NCBI GenBank assembly: GCA_025359355.1
Contig: JANYGR010000301.1
Coordinates: 1 to 6,133, forward strand
Direction of reading: 5' to 3'
DNA length: 6,133 nt
From: Bacteroidota bacterium
Lineage (GTDB): Bacteria > Bacteroidota > Bacteroidia > B-17B0 > Aurantibacillaceae
Positions 5,602 to 6,133 of the stretch are shown in pieces. The position numbers and the translations under genes were made by a program. Below the pieces are notes generated by a model. It was not told the DNA's origin and made no database searches. It worked only from the letters and a program-made list of their open reading frames with translations. How positions within the stretch are numbered: position 1 is the stretch's first letter; the number at the start of each line of letters is the position of its first letter.

Positions 5602-6090
5602 TTATTTTTTAAGTTGTTGTTTTAGTAAGGCGTTTTCTTTCTCTAGTTTTTCAATACGCTTACTTTCGTTAATTAAATATAACGTTAATTCTTCTATTTT
5701 TTGCAACAACAGCGTTTGTGTTTTTCCAATTTCAATTCCATCATTTGCCTCCACATCTGCTACTGTTGGCACATTTGGTAAATGTTTATGTTTCAAAATA
5801 TATGCTTCAACATTAGCCAAAGGCATTAAGTTATAATTTTTATCAAATACAAAATCAGCCCAAGTAGTACTCACTATTTCTACTTTAATTTCTTTTGCTC
5901 CTATCATGCCGTTTACTGCTAACTTATAGTTGTTTGGATTATTAGTTAATGGTGTACCAATGCCAGTTGTACCATCAGGTTTAATAATAAATACATTTTT
6001 ATTTAAATCGTTATTTTTAATAACAAATGCACCTGTAGTTGTTGCATTCAATGTAAATAAATTAACTGTACCATTATTTTTAACGCTCAT
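5602..6090 (-). CDS. Surface/tail-fibre-like protein, C-terminal part (5' end uncertain)
   Basis: The visible 162 residues look like the C-terminal part of a larger Bacteroidota surface protein. In order they show one module ending NVFIIKPDGTTGIGT; YKLAVNG with GAKEIKVE, a strand that begins the terminal domain; ADFVFDKNYNLMPLANVEAYI; the hallmark KHLPNVPTVADVE; and a terminal coiled coil at about 126-162 (LLLQKIEELTLYLI to LLKQQLKK). In related proteins this end follows many repeats of the VFxIxxDGxxGIGT type and a signal peptide, and probably trimerises through the coiled coil. Here there is no signal peptide after the ATG at 6090, and the frame stays open to base 6132, so the gene is probably 5'-truncated and this ATG is internal. 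The last ~40 bases of the window are suspect, however (GC-rich, possible junction), so residues upstream of 6090 should not be trusted. It is the most upstream gene seen in the operon. Confidence 0.8.
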   Translation of the reverse strand: MSVKNNGTVNLFTLNATTTGAFVIKNNDLNKNVFIIKPDGTTGIGTPLTNNPNNYKLAVNGMIGAKEIKVEIVSTTWADFVFDKNYNLMPLANVEAYILKHKHLPNVPTVADVEANDGIEIGKTQTLLLQKIEELTLYLINESKRIEKLEKENALLKQQLKK

Positions 6091-6133
6091 TCTTAGTCCG
6101 AGATCGGGAAGATGCAGATCAACCCCGACGTCA
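6091..6133. other. GC-rich window edge, possible assembly junction
   Basis: Bases 6098-6133 are about 58% G+C (21 of 36 by hand count), in sharp contrast to the AT-rich remainder. Read on the plus strand from 6100, all eleven full codons end in G or C, as in coding DNA of a high-GC organism, with a TAG stop in that frame at 6094-6096. Positions 6101-6111 (AGATCGGGAAG) also resemble the start of a common sequencing adapter with one extra base. The minus-strand frame of the tail-like protein happens to stay open through it. A chimeric join or adapter remnant at about 6091-6100 is possible; a genuine local composition shift is not excluded. Confidence 0.4.

Noticed and set aside
5389..5836. Plus-strand reading frames at 5389-5589 and 5570-5836
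   Set aside because: Both are antisense to well-supported minus-strand genes and show no recognisable protein features.

Overview
This AT-rich window is most likely from a member of the Bacteroidota. Four things support that: a C-terminal type IX secretion (T9SS) type A sorting domain, several lipoproteins whose mature end starts Cys-Lys-Lys, a DUF4412/GLPGLI-like secreted protein, and a Bacteroidota-style surface or tail-fibre-like C-terminus with the HLPNVP motif and a terminal coiled coil. I cannot assign a genus.

Layout. Bases 1-791 hold no gene. Within them, about 237-640 carry an unusual array: a degenerate palindromic core (consensus close to TTTATGYATAAA) recurs with an exact 20-bp period for 20 consecutive units. 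The array ends in a perfect 34-bp palindrome at 606-639. This is the most striking structure in the window and matches no standard feature type that I recognise.

Bases 792-6133 hold nine genes, all on the minus strand, with gaps of 3 to 47 bp and one 4-bp overlap, so they look like one operon read from right to left. In transcription order they are: (1) the 3' part of a surface/tail-like protein (start not trustworthy, near the window edge); (2) a 228-aa lipoprotein; (3) a 160-aa lipocalin-like lipoprotein; (4) a 66-aa truncated secreted protein with the YWYYRTRM motif; (5) a 169-aa paralogue of gene 3; (6) a 245-aa full-length paralogue of gene 4 with a T9SS sorting domain; (7) a 71-aa Cys-rich lipoprotein; (8) a 229-aa DUF4412/GLPGLI-like secreted protein; (9) a 388-aa propeller-like lipoprotein. 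Genes 3-4 and 5-6 are a tandem duplication in which the first copy of the T9SS cargo has lost everything after its N-terminal motif.

Every complete gene encodes an export signal and none looks cytosolic, so the operon probably builds part of the cell envelope or cell surface. No enzyme active site was recognised. The repeat array lies just downstream of the operon's last gene; nothing in the sequence proves a functional link. The last ~40 bases of the window differ sharply in composition and may be an assembly junction.
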